This document shows, piece by piece, positions 12,101 to 22,664 of a stretch of DNA of 64,000 nt. This DNA is from Castanea sativa (lineage: Eukaryota > Streptophyta > Magnoliopsida > Fagales > Fagaceae). The stretch spans positions 56,666,636 to 56,730,635 of the forward strand of contig NC_134017.1 in NCBI RefSeq assembly GCF_040712315.1, in the 5' to 3' direction. Every line of letters starts with the position of its first letter. Position 1 is the stretch's first letter. The notes beneath the pieces are model-generated. The model saw only the letters and a list, made by a program, of their open reading frames with translations. It was not told the DNA's origin and ran no database searches. Made by a program: the position numbers and the translations under genes.

Positions 12101-13598
12101 AATGAAACTCATTATCTGAGCCTCCTCATGAATCCATTCCCCAACATTGTTCTTTAAACAAGAGATCTGGTTCCTCCTTCTTCTCACAATGGTGGACACA
12201 TGAAAGAACAACGTGTTTCTGTCACCAAGAATCATCCAATTCACTCTAGATTTCAGGGCCCATAGTTCTTGCTCTTGATTCAGAACCTCATCTAACTCTC
12301 TCTGGAGGGCTTTTTCTAATTCCACCAGTGAGTCTGAAGGCCTTTCACCTAAACCAATCTGAACACCGTCTAATCTGGCCATGACACGTCTCTTCTTCGC
12401 AAATATATTGCCAAAGTGATCTCAGTTCCAAGCAGTAGCATCTCTGGTAAATTTTTCCACTGCTGTATCAAGTCGGTTTGACTGACCCCAAGCATCCCTT
12501 ACTATATTAGGAAAGGACAGGTCGTTGAGCCAAAAGCTTTGAAATTTAAAGGGCCTGTTCAGCCTGATGCTATCCCCCGGCTCGAACTCCAGCAAAATTG
12601 GGTAGTAATCCGAATGAACGTGAGTTAGATGAGACACCCTTGCATTAGGGTACAGGGTGCACCACTCAGGGTTCCCAAAAAATCTGTCCAGCCTTTCTTG
12701 GATGAGATTCCAAAATCCCCGACGATTAGACCAGGTGAATCTTGGTCCTGAGAAACCCAAGTCCACCATATTACATGCATCCAAGCAATCCTTAAAAAGA
12801 AGGGACCGATTAGCATTCACTACCCTACCCCATATTTCTCATCATCTGCCAAAACTTCATTAAAATCCCCTACAATAATCCATGGACTACTATGCAAACT
12901 AGCCACATTAACAAGATTATTCCACAACACATAACGTTCATTAAATCTAGGACTAGCATAGATAGCAGAGAAAATGCATTCAAAGTCAGAAGGTCTCACC
13001 TTGACAGAGACATGAATATCTTGCTCGGTGGTGGCAAGTGGTTTTACTATGACCCTATCAAACTTCCACAGCAGCCACAGCCCGCTTGCGTACCCTATAG
13101 TTTCCGTATAGATGGCCTCGTCGAAAGGAAGCCTATCTGTGATCTCTTTAGCTCTGTCCCCGCCAACACGAGTTTCCATTACAATAAGCATGGCTGGATT
13201 ATGGTGTTGAACCAACTCCCGTACATGGTTCTAAAATTCGGGCTTCAGAGCACCCCTACAGTTCCACGCAATGATATTCATGACTAACCAATGACTGAGA
13301 GTGCGGCGATCATCAAAGGGAGGCAGAAGCCTCGCCTCCGCCATCAAACTCCATCCCATTTTCCTCACAAGATTCATTGTGTTGCCCAATAACCTGGTTG
13401 CAAATAGCTATTTGACCAGCCTTTTCCTTGCCAAAAGAGTCATCTCCAGATCAATTACATCTAACATCGCGATTCGATAAGCGATCTCCCCAATTAGCTT
13501 CCATTCCTCCTCTGTCTTTGGTTCTTCGGACAGGTGAGACCACCATGGTTTCATCATTGCTCCCCACGCTGGGTTTGAGAGTGGAAGGCTGACCAATC
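9111..13598 (-). mobile_element. LINE (L1-like non-LTR retrotransposon), nearly full length
   Basis: The minus strand carries the ordered domains of a plant LINE ORF2: apurinic endonuclease (13281 to about 12500), reverse transcriptase (about 12000-10800), zf-RVT (about 10100-9950) and a C-terminal RNase H (about 9650-9250). The 3' end has TAATATACTCATCTG followed by poly(A), seen as a T run at about 9111-9124. Upstream of ORF2 only about 300 bp remain, perhaps the end of ORF1 (open frame 13617-13408), so the 5' end is uncertain and probably truncated. It lies immediately upstream of gene B in opposite orientation. Confidence 0.92.
9151..13281 (-). pseudogene. LINE ORF2: endonuclease-RT-RNase H, inactivated
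   Basis: Starts MNIIAWNCRGALKP, the typical ORF2 start, with the endonuclease motif WIIVGDFNEV. RT motifs are KAPGPDGLHAGFFQ, NYRPISLCNTVYK, AFMPGRKGIDNA, GIRQGDLLSPYLFIL and the catalytic LFFVDDLVLFA. Then come SEGGLGLHTAKGRNL, a zf-RVT block (CPLCLSQSESIIHALREC) and RNase H (WFKLNSDGSSTGNPGPAGSGG; KIDAKAIVDLLNN). It ends IKPILVV at TAG 9151-9153. It is broken by four in-frame stops (about 13229 CAG to TAG, 12422 CGA to TGA, 11129 CAA to TAA, 10784 TGG to TAG, ancestral codons inferred from context) and by frameshifts near 12828 and 9520. No functional protein is possible. Confidence 0.93.
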
Positions 13599-13608
13599 TT
13601 GCACTCCT

Positions 13609-13658
13609 CTCAGACACTTCCTCTTAGCAAAAAACAAAAACAAAAAATCTCAGACACT
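13609..13658 (+). repeat. 10-bp direct repeat around an A-rich insertion in the leader of gene B
   Basis: CTCAGACACT occurs at 13609-13618 and 13649-13658. The 30 bp between them end in an A-rich tail (AAAAAACAAAAACAAAAAA). Gene C has a single related CTCAGACTGTCAGACAAGCCC at the matching place. This looks like a tiny 3'-end retro-insertion with target duplication. Confidence 0.6.
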
Positions 13659-13691
13659 CCCAAACCAAACCCTAGAAATCCCAATACGACA

Positions 13692-15909
13692 ATGGCTGGA
13701 AAAAGAGGACGGAAGAAAAAGGAGTACTGGAACTGGCTGGATCTCCCTAAAGTCGTGATGGTGTCGATTCTCCAGAGGCTGGGCGCAATCGATATCTTGT
13801 ATAGCGCCCAAAAGGTGTGCATGCTGTGGCGCAATATCTGCAAAGACCCTTCCATGTGGCGTGCCATCGATATGCAGAATCTTGGTGAGCTCCATGACAT
13901 GCCCTACGACCTCGAGAGAATGTGCATTCATGCCATCGATCGTAGTTACGGCCAGTTGCGAGATATCAACATCGAGTGCTTTGGCACCGACGAACTCCTC
14001 ATCTACATCACCCAAAGGTTCGATTGTTGATATTTCTGTTTAATTTATTATTATTATTATTTGGTTTTGGTGTAATTTGATAATTGTTAAGTTTATTGTT
14101 TTCTGGCGTTAGCTTAAATGGTAAAGTCTTTGATTTTCACTTACATAAAAAAACCAATTGATTTGTTAGTCTAATCATAAAGATCACAATCATTATTGTT
14201 AAGTTTAAAATACATGTACTTTACTTGTTTTTTGTAATTTAATTAATGTTATAATAATAAAATGTATGAACCCACTTGTTTAATCGAGTCAATTGTTGGT
14301 TCTAGGATTTTTTTTTTTTTAAATAATCAAATCATTCAAAACTATTTTGGTATCTAACAAATCGAGTCTGTTAAACTTGGTTTTGCTCTTTAAAATTGCA
14401 CTTGGAATTCGAGTGTCTCACAGTGTAATTTCAAAGAGCAGAATCGAGTCTAACAGACTCGATTTGCTAGATACCAAAATAGTTTCAAACCTTGGCTAAC
14501 TAATAAAATAATTTGGCTTTTATAGTTATTTTCAAAAAAATCCTTGGTTCTATTTTGATAACTATGCAAAGTCTTGGATTTCCACCTACATAAAAAAAAG
14601 AAAAAAAAAAGAAAAAACCAATTGATTTGTTGGTCTAATCATAAAGATCACAGTCATTATTGTTAAGTTCAAAATACATGTACTTTACTTGTTTTTATTA
14701 TGTTATTTCTATTTTAATTAATGTTATAATAATAAAATTTATGAACCCACTTGTTTAATCGAGTCAATTGTTGGTTCTATTTTGATAACTATGCAAATTA
14801 ATCCTAAAAAACTAATAGACAGGGAATTATTAAAAGAGTTGGCATCACATGTCACATGTGCTTTTTTTTTTTTTTTTTTGGACCACTTGAACAAAGATCT
14901 CAAGTGTTCGGGTTTCAACTCAGACTCAGTAACAGTTAGCTCTACTCTGTTAAGCAACAAATGTATCTTCTTTGTTTTCTATAGAGTGGTTACAAACTAG
15001 GAATAGTTTGATTGCTTTTGATATTTGGTTAAGCTTTTGCTTATGCTGCCAGCTGACACGTGGTCACAACTCACAAGTACTTGTATTGATAGCTTCAAAT
15101 TCAGGTAGGAAGCTTGGATGATTTGGCCTAGAGAATGTTGCCAACTAGATATGTTGTTTTCTTATTCTTTGAACAATTTTTCTATGTACAATATAGAAAA
15201 TAAACAGTACACCAACACATTGCAGCCCTCCTATAGAGAATATTTCTTTGATGACTTACTGCAGTTCATAATCTATATGGTGGGTTCAAGCTATTTGTCT
15301 CCAATATTGAATTTGCAGATGCAAAATTCTTCCACAATTTTGTATTTACTTGTCTGAGTTATCCCTTTATAGCTGCTGGTTCATTTTTTATCACATCCTT
15401 GATATTTTTGCAGTACAAGTCAGCTTAGACGCCTTCGTCTTGTATGTTGCTATAGCATTTTGGATGAGGGATTGAGCAAAGTGGCTGCAAAACTTTCATT
15501 ATTGGAGGAGCTGGACATGACGACTTCTTCATTGTCAGAAGAACCTTTGAAAGTTTTGGGGCGCTATTGTCCTCTTTTGAAATCATTAAAATGGAATCAG
15601 CAGTGGTATGCTTCGGATGGACAACCTCAGATAGAGGGTGATGAGGAGGCACTTGCTATTGCAAAGAACATGCCCAAATTGTGCCACCTCCAGCTTATTG
15701 GAAATAGGGTGACGAATGATGGCTTGCAGGCCATACTTGATGGTTGTCCTCACCTTGAATCACTTGACTTAAGGAAATGTTTCAATGTCACTCTCTCAGG
15801 AAATTTGGGTAAAAGATGTGCCGAAAAGATTAAAAACTTGCAGCATCCCAATGATTCCACTCATGACTACGGATTGATGGCAGAAATTTTTTATTATGGA
15901 TCTTTTTGA
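13692..15909 (+). CDS. F-box/LRR protein, SKIP19/FBL23-like, copy B
   Basis: Predicted two exons, 13692-14017 and 15414-15909 (intron GT..AG, phase 2), 273 residues. The start is the ATG before AGKRGRKKKEYWNW, which matches the basic head of the paralogues; an upstream in-frame extension has only a TTG. The F-box spans about residues 15-58 (WLDLPK..., SILQRLGAIDILYSAQKVC, MLWRNICKDPSMW). Exon 2 encodes LRRs (STSQLRRLRLVCC, KLSLLEELDM, CHLQLIGNRVTNDGLQAIL, HLESLDLRKCFNV). By family knowledge the F-box binds SKP1 in an SCF ubiquitin ligase and the LRRs choose a substrate. Oddities: the usual LPRDV is LPKVV, and one extra T (TTTTTGATGA near 15904) ends the frame before the acidic tail. A LINE lies directly upstream and the conserved upstream block of the paralogues is absent. 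Probably translatable; function uncertain. Confidence 0.85.
14120..14778. repeat. ~190-bp direct duplication inside intron of gene B
   Basis: 14120-14307 and 14575-14778 are near-identical: CCAATTGATTTGTTRGTCTA, AAAGATCACARTCATTATTG and GTTTAATCGAGTCAATTG occur in the same order in both. A hairpin element lies between them. Confidence 0.85.
14335..14489. repeat. foldback MITE (hairpin) in intron of gene B
   Basis: Arms of about 70 bp. The left arm runs TTCAAAACTATTTTGGTATC to GCTCTTTAAAATTGCACTTG; the right arm runs ACAGTGTAATTTCAAAGAGC to GATACCAAAATAGTTTCAAA. The loop is about 15 bp around GAATTCGAG. Could fold into a near-perfect hairpin if transcribed as part of the intron. Confidence 0.82.
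14739..14960 (-). pseudogene. fragment of an old LINE 3' region in intron of gene B
   Basis: The minus-strand translation RVELTVTESEL matches RVELIVTEPET in the intron of gene E (30107-30420), where it follows a zf-RVT-like WIIWRKRNSGIFN. Only the last part is kept here, interrupted by a poly-T run. Confidence 0.5.
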
Positions 15910-17327
15910 TGAAGATGACTTAGGAAATTTTTATTTTGACAAGTTCTTTATTATTATTATTATTATTAGTCTATAGTTTCTAATCAACTAACATAACCTA
16001 TCCATGTGAATGCCATCCAGCATGTCTTATGACTTTTGAAACGGGGAGAAACAGAGTAAAAAAAAAAATGTGTATAACCTCCAAGTTGGATTTATTTTTA
16101 GAAAAGATTGGATCCATCATGTGACTAATTTGTATGTTAAGTAAATTCCATGGTGCCTACTATGTTTAGTTATCTATCGATTAATCTTTTGTTCAATTTC
16201 ATTTAATAAGTAACCTGGTGAGACTTTTGGCTTTTGGGTTATGTGAACTACAATAACTTGTCATAGTGGTTGCCTTATTCCATAAAACCTTAATATATTT
16301 ACGTTTTATTTAAAAGAAACATATCATACATTTTAATTTTGAAAGAAATCGGAGTTTTTGTTTTCAAAACAATGTGAAAAAATTTTTTATACAAGTGTGT
16401 TGAAAAACTAATTTTTTAGGTAACTTATAATGCAAAAGTGTGTATTGGGTATTTGGGTATGAGTACCAATTTTTAAGAAAAAGTTGTTTTTAGTGACACA
16501 ATGTGAGGTCTGCATTTTTCGATATATTTACTGCGCTGAAAATATTTAGCATGGAGTGTTTTTAGAATGTTTATTTTAAATCATTTAAAATTGAAAATTG
16601 TATTATGAAAACTCTATATATTAAAAGTATTTCCATTTGAAAATGTATTTAGCATCACTAAAAAGTAAAAAGTCATCTTGGGTATAAAATCCAAAAACTT
16701 TTAAATTTTATGGGGTAAAATTTAAATTCTAAAATATCAAGATGTAAAATCTAAACAGCTCAAACTCTAGGGGCTAAAAATCTAAATTCTGAAATTTTAG
16801 GTATAAAATATAAACATTCTCAAACTTCAGGTATATAATTTGCAATTTACCAAAAAAAAGCTTTAACAACACACCTTACAAGCAACTCAAGTAGATTCAA
16901 ATAAGCGCAGTTAATGCTATGGAAAAAACATTAGAAAATGAACTTAATTGATAAAGCTTCTTATAGTTGAATAAGAAATTTGAAATTTATTCTTTGCCCA
17001 CATCAAAATCCGATTAATATCGAAATAATAAGGTATTGTGTTGAAATACTAATAATTTTAGGTTTTGATCCCATTTGTCAAAGATCCTTTTTTTAGTTTC
17101 AAATTTTTCCAGGGTTCTGAGAACCCTTTAATGAATTTATAATTCAGTGGAAATTTTTATTAAATACAAATATTTTTAAAAGAAAATAGAGTAAAATTTG
17201 ATTGATGTCATAGAATAAAACTCTTTAAAAAAAAAAAATGGTTTCATTCAAACTTTCTATCACATATTTTCTATTAAAAACAAAATGAAGTATTGGCCGA
17301 TTTGTTTATCAAAAAGAAAGAAATATT
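15910..17327. other. 3' flank of gene B and spacer, no gene seen
   Basis: AT-rich. The first ~700 bp are alignable by eye with the 3' flank of copy A. 16690-16860 holds degenerate repeats of TAAAATYTAAAY, a DNA-transposon-like remnant I cannot classify. Confidence 0.5.
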
Positions 17328-17343
17328 GCCCGATATGTATAGG
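17328..17343 (+). promoter_or_regulatory. conserved upstream block of gene C
   Basis: GCCCGATATGTATAGG, 91 bp before the ATG of gene C. The related blocks at 22446, 28201 and 34113 lie upstream of genes D, E and F. Consensus GCCCGAYTGTAYAGG; function unknown, conservation by eye. Confidence 0.5.
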
Positions 17344-17433
17344 CAATTCAAAAAACGTTTCTCAGACTGTCAGACAAGCCCAAACCCCAGAAAATCCCAT
17401 TTTCACTTTCTGAATGTAATTAAAACATTTCCA

Positions 17434-20400
17434 ATGCCTCCAGATAGAGCATGGAAGAAAATGAAGCCCCTTTCTTCTTCTTCTTCTTCTAGTGAGGAGT
17501 GCCGGAACTGGCTCGAACTCCCAAGGGACGTGACGGTGTCGATTCTGCAGAGGCTGGGCACAATCGAAATCCTAGAGACCGCGCAGAAGGTGTGCACGCT
17601 GTGGCGCAACATCAGCAAAGACCCTTCCATGTGGAACTCCATCGATATGCGCAATCTGGGTGACCGCGACATGGATTGCGACCTCGAGAAGATGTGCAAT
17701 CACGCCATCGATCGCAGTTGCGGCCACTTACAAGATATCAACATCGAGCACTTCGGTACCGACAACCTCCTCGCCTACATCACCCAAAGGTACCTTTCTT
17801 TCTTTCACTATCGACTTTTTATTTGATTGTTAAGTTTGTTAATTGTTGTATGAATTTTGTTCATTTTTTTGTCTGTGTATTTTTTGTTTATTGTTAAGTT
17901 TAATAGAATTATAAATATATACTATAAAATCATAATTGTTAAGTCCAATTAATTGGGTCAATTGTTGGTTCTGTTTTGATAACCATGCTAAGTACATTTG
18001 AAAAGTGGTCGCCTAGGTAGGAAAGCCACACTGATTACCTGCCTCTAACCGTCTTATCGTTACCCAAAAACAAAAAGTTTGCATCACATGTGCCTATTCT
18101 TGTTGGACCAACTTGATCAAAGATCTCAATAGGTCACACCCATCACTACTGCTGAAAATATTACAAGTAGATTTTTTGAGGTAAAATCTTATTATAAAGC
18201 TCCATCTCCTAGGGGGCATCATTATTTCCTTGGAAGCATATATGGAAGGCAAAGGTCCCAATGAAGGTAGCTTTTGTGTGTGTGTGTGTGCAGCCACTAA
18301 GGGGAAATTTATGACCATGGATAACCTCTGTAAGCGGAGGTGAGTGGTGAGTCTGTTGATCAATTGTTAATTCATTGCCCTTTTGCATATGATATTTGGT
18401 CTATGTTGTTTGGCATATTGGGGTTAGCTTGGGTGATGCTTTAGAGTGTTTTTGGCCTTGGTGGAGTTTTGGGCGGGGGGGGGTTTGGTCGGCATTGAAA
18501 TGCAGATATTTGGGGGTGCTATACCTTTGTAATATGTGGCTTATTTGGAGAGAGCGTAATAATCACACATTTGAAGATATTTAGCGTTCGCCCTCGAATC
18601 TTAGCTGTTACTTCTTCATACTCTTTTTGATTGTTTGGCTATTCTGAGTGGCCGCTCATTTTCTAATTTGCTAGACGTTTTGAACTTATGTACTATTAGC
18701 TTATTTCTATTCGCAATCTCTATACACTTCCAATGTACAGTGGATATAATGTTTTTTTCCCTCTATTCTTATTAAAGTTTTCACACTTACTGACCAAAAA
18801 TACCTAATGCTAATCCACAAGTATTATGAGCTTTAAGTACACCAGAAGCACATGTATACAGGTTGTTTCTAATTTGTCCTACACTAATGATCATTTATTA
18901 TGTCATGTGATTTAAAAAATAATAATAAAATACTTGCTTCATAACTACTTCATTTATTGAGCTCATTGTTCACTTCTTTTTCTACAGTTCAACTAACAAA
19001 CCACTAGTTTAATCAATGAAATAGTGAACTAGTCTATTTAATTGGGTCAATTGTTGATTCTATTTTGATAACCATGCAAAGTACTCCTAAAAAACTACAT
19101 TATAAATTAAAGAAAGGGAATCAATATCTTCAATAGAAGTGTTGGCAACTTGGCATCACATGTGCCTATTCTTATTGGACTACCCATGAGTCCATGACTA
19201 CTGCTGAGTCTCTCAGTTGTCCATTGACCCCAAGCTTCCCCTCACCAATCACTCTTCTTCAAAATTGATCTCCTGCCTCTTCAAAGTACTACAACCAAAC
19301 CATTTCCACAATAATGCTCGATTGAAGGTGTCTAAGTTTCTCACCCTCTGTAAGCAGGGGGTTGTGTGGTAGATTGGTGTTGTATTTGTAAGCAAAGTGG
19401 TGAGTCCGTTGATAAGTTGTTAATTCATTGCCCTTTTGCATCTGATATATATGGTCTATGGTGTTTGACATGTTTGGGTTAGCTTGGGTTATACCTAAGA
19501 GCATTTTGGCCTTGGTGAAGTTTTGGGCTGGGGGGATTTGGTTTGCATTGAAATGCAGATATTTGGGGTGCTATACCTTTATGCCTTATGTGGCTTTTTT
19601 GGAGAGAGTGTAATAATCACACACTTGAAGACATTGAGTGTTCACCCTCGGATCTAAAGTTGTTACTTCTTCGTACTCTTTTTGACTGGATGGCTGTTTT
19701 AAGTGGCCATTCTTTTTCTAATTTGCTAGAATTTTTGGATTTATGCGCTCTTAACTGATTCCCATTTACAGCGTCTGTACACTTCCTATGTACAGTGGAT
19801 GTAGTGTTTTCCCTCTATTCTTAATAAAGTTTTCACACTTACTGATCAACAAAACCTAACCCTTAATCCACAGGCATTATGAACTTCAAACACGCCACAA
19901 GCCCATGTACACAGGTTGTTTCTAATTTTTCCTACTCCAATGATCACTTATATCAAAGAGAAAAATAGCTTAACTCATTCTTTCTTCTTCAAAAAAATTT
20001 GGGGAGCAATTAGTTTAGTCACTAAATTAAAGAATTTCCCCTCCCCCCACTCCCCCACCACCAAAAAAAATAAAAATAAAAACCCAAAAAGTATCAGCAT
20101 ATGCAAGCTTTATTTCGAATAGTTTGCTTGTTTTTTATATTTGGGCAAGCTTGCTTAAGTTGTCAGCTGACACAGAGTCACAAGTAATTTGATTGATAGC
20201 TTCAAATTCAGGTAGGAAGCTTGGATTACTTGGCTTAGAGAATGTTCCCAACTAGATACGTTGTTTTCTATTCTTTGAACAATTTCTGTTTGTACAACAG
20301 AAAATAGACAGTACACCAACATATTGCAGACCTCCAATTGATTTATGGGCCAAAATGGACTAGAGGTCCTAAAGAATGTTTCTTTGATGACTTACTGCAG

Positions 20401-21157
20401 TTCACAATTTGGTGGGTTCAATCTATTTGTCTCTAATAAGGAATTTGTAGGATGCAGAACTCTTCCGCATTTTTTTATTTACTTGTCTATTTATAACTCC
20501 CGGTTTTTTATTCTTATTTTTTTTTTTTCACATCCTTGGTATTTTTGCAGTTCAAGTTAGCTTAGACGCCTTCGTCTTGTATGTTGCTATAGCATTTCGG
20601 ATGAGGGAATGAGTGAAGCGGCTGCAAAACTTCCATTGTTGGAGGAACTGGACATTACACTTTGTCCATTGTCAAAAGAATCTCTAGAAGCTGTGGGGCG
20701 CTGTTGTCCTCTTTTGAAATCAATCAAATGGAATCAGCAGTGGTATGCTGCATATGGACTTTCTCAGATAAAGTGCAATGAGGAGGCAGTTGCTATTGCA
20801 AAGAACATGCCCGAGTTACGCCACCTCCAGATTATTGGAAATAAGCTGATGAATGATGGCTTGCTGGCCATACTTGATGGTTGTCCTCAGCTTGAATCAC
20901 TTGACCTAAGGAAATGTTTCCATGTCACTCTGTCAGGAAATTTGGGAAGAATATGTGCTGAAAGGATTAAAAACCTGCGTCATCCTGATGATTCCACTGA
21001 TGACTATGATTTCGTGGCTGATGATGGATCTTTTGATGAAGGCTCGGATGTTGTTTATTCCCTAGATTACACTGAGGATGATGAAGTCGATGATGACATT
21101 CATGATGATGGATCTTTTGATGATGAGTCGGACTATGATCCCACCAACTCTTATTAA
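17434..21157 (+). CDS. F-box/LRR protein, SKIP19/FBL23-like, copy C
   Basis: Predicted two exons, 17434-17789 and 20551-21157 (AAAG|GTACCT donor, TTTTTGCAG acceptor, phase 2), 320 residues. The start is the ATG before PPDRAWKKMKP, as in copy D; an earlier in-frame ATG at 17335 lies inside the conserved upstream block and is unlikely. A Ser run (residues 14-20) precedes the F-box (about 26-68: NWLELPRDVTVSILQRLG, AQKVCTLWRNI). Exon 2 gives LRRs (SSQLRRLRLVCC, KLPLLEELDITL, LRHLQIIGNKLMNDGLLAIL, LESLDLRKCFHV). An acidic tail rich in DDG/SFDE/DDE ends DYDPTNSY. Family role: SCF substrate receptor. The 2761-bp intron holds two LINE relics. No inactivating lesion seen; the most complete typical member of the array. 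Confidence 0.88.
18190..18790 (+). pseudogene. LINE zf-RVT relic, copy 1, in intron of gene C
   Basis: Plus-strand translation in shifting frames gives the classic plant LINE tail: WKAKVPMKVAFF, AAKGKFLTMDNLCKRR, VDQLLIHCPFAYDIW, LFGILGLAWVMP, then MWLIWRERNNHTFEDI. Interrupted by a GT run (18278-18291) and several frameshifts. Confidence 0.78.
19340..19850 (+). pseudogene. LINE zf-RVT relic, copy 2, in intron of gene C
   Basis: Repeats much of the preceding relic at nucleotide level (GTTAATTCATTGCCCTTTTG, CTTTTTTGGAGAGAGTGTAA, AATAAAGTTTTCACACTTAC), with further deletions. The spacing of about 1.05 kb and shared flanks (AATTGGGTCAATTGTTG at about 17951 and 19038) suggest that a piece of the intron was tandemly duplicated. 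Confidence 0.75.
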
Positions 21158-22445
21158 TGATTTGGGAGACTTTTATTTTGACTAGTGCTTTTGTACAGTG
21201 CATCTAAACAAATTGACTTTTGTGCTGCACCTATTTTGAATATTTAGTATTAGTAATACTTTAGTTATTAGATCTGAAATTTTAATGTAGTTTCTATCCC
21301 TGCGAATGCCTTCTTACATTTCAGCAAGACTTATTTACATCTACTTTTGAAGGTGGGAAAATTAGAGTTAAACAAATAGTGTAAAACCTCCTAGTTGGAT
21401 TTACTTGAAAAAATATTTTGGATTCATCATGTGTCTAATTTTTATGTCAAGCAAATTTCACAGAGCCTACTGTTCTCAGTAATCCATGGATGTATATAAG
21501 TGCTCCTTTGTTATATTTTGTTTCAAAACCTTCACTTGCGAGACTTTCGGGTTTTTATGAACTACAATAACGTTCATTTTCCCGCTGTTACTTTGCCCCG
21601 GATAATGTAATCACTTTCTTAAACTTCTCTTAGTGGTTGTTTTATTGGAGATAACTTTAATAGATCTACGTTTTGACTATAAAAAAAAACATATCATCAC
21701 TTATCATACATTTTAGTTAAAAGGATAAAAAAAAAAGTGTTGTAATTATCCTTTAAAAGTAAGAAAAGAAACGAGTTTGCAATTATGCCATGAATTTCCT
21801 CCCAACAGAAGGATTCTTGTTTGGAAATTCTAATCCACGATAAAGAAGTAAATGATCAATAGTGAGCATATCAATGTATCAAACTTATATGTGTTTCTTT
21901 AAATTCTCTATTGTTAGAATTCTCTTTATAAGTGTGGGTTCAAATTAGTTTAACTAATAAAGTCTTATATTGTCACATAAGAGATTCACGATTCAAACAT
22001 TCCTTAATTTATTTTACAACATTTTTGCAAAATGTTGATGTGGCCAACTTTTTATTAATTTTCATATATATCCACCATTAATATTACTTTTTCACCACAT
22101 CAACCGTTTGTAAAAAAATTTGTAAAATAGTTTGTATAGCTAATATTATTCGCAATTTATTTGTGCCTTAGCTAGATATGAGCAATAAATTAATTTGTGT
22201 CTTAACTACGTAAAGAAAAAAATTATCCCATGAAAAAAAAAAAAGGCATTTATATTAAGAAAAGACTCTTTAAAAGTGTAATCCAAAGGACTCCACTTTT
22301 CTGTAATTAGCTTTATTACCTTCTGCGATAGTAACTGCCATAATGCCATTACGGTCTTTTCGGTAATTGAAGGCATATTTTCGGAATTAAAAAATTACAC
22401 CCATATTTATTCTTTAAAAAAAATAAATTAAAAATAATAAAAAAC
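21158..22445. other. 3' flank of gene C and spacer, no gene seen
   Basis: The first ~500 bp resemble the 3' flanks of D, E and F (ATTTTGAATATTTAGTATTAG, CTCCTAGTTGGATTTA). The rest is AT-rich without coding signal. Confidence 0.5.
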
Positions 22446-22461
22446 CGCCCGACTGTACAGG
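22446..22461 (+). promoter_or_regulatory. conserved upstream block of gene D with TATA box downstream
   Basis: CGCCCGACTGTACAGG at 22446-22461. A good TATA box, CTATATATATGGG, follows about 30 bp later (22494-22506), and AAACCTTAG (telo-box variant) sits at 22578-22586. The ATG is at 22665. The order block - TATA - telo-box - ATG supports a core-promoter role. Confidence 0.55.
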
Positions 22462-22664
22462 AATATTTTTTTAGAAAACAATCATGTCAACCCCTATATA
22501 TATGGGATAACGTTTGATTTTCTGCCATTCTCATCTCTTTTCCCAGACGATATTAATCACAGTAGTACACACCAAAAAAACCTTAGAAATATCATTACCA
22601 CTCCACTGCCCAAATCAAATTCAAATTCAAAAAATACCAATTTCGAGGAAACCCAAATCCCAAA

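Noticed and set aside
9531..13287. Several + strand open frames of 60-131 codons
   Set aside because: Antisense to the well-supported LINE ORF2 domains.
17293..17433. Upstream extension of gene C's first exon
   Set aside because: Begins without ATG or at an ATG inside the conserved upstream block; paralogues start at the MPP-type ATG.
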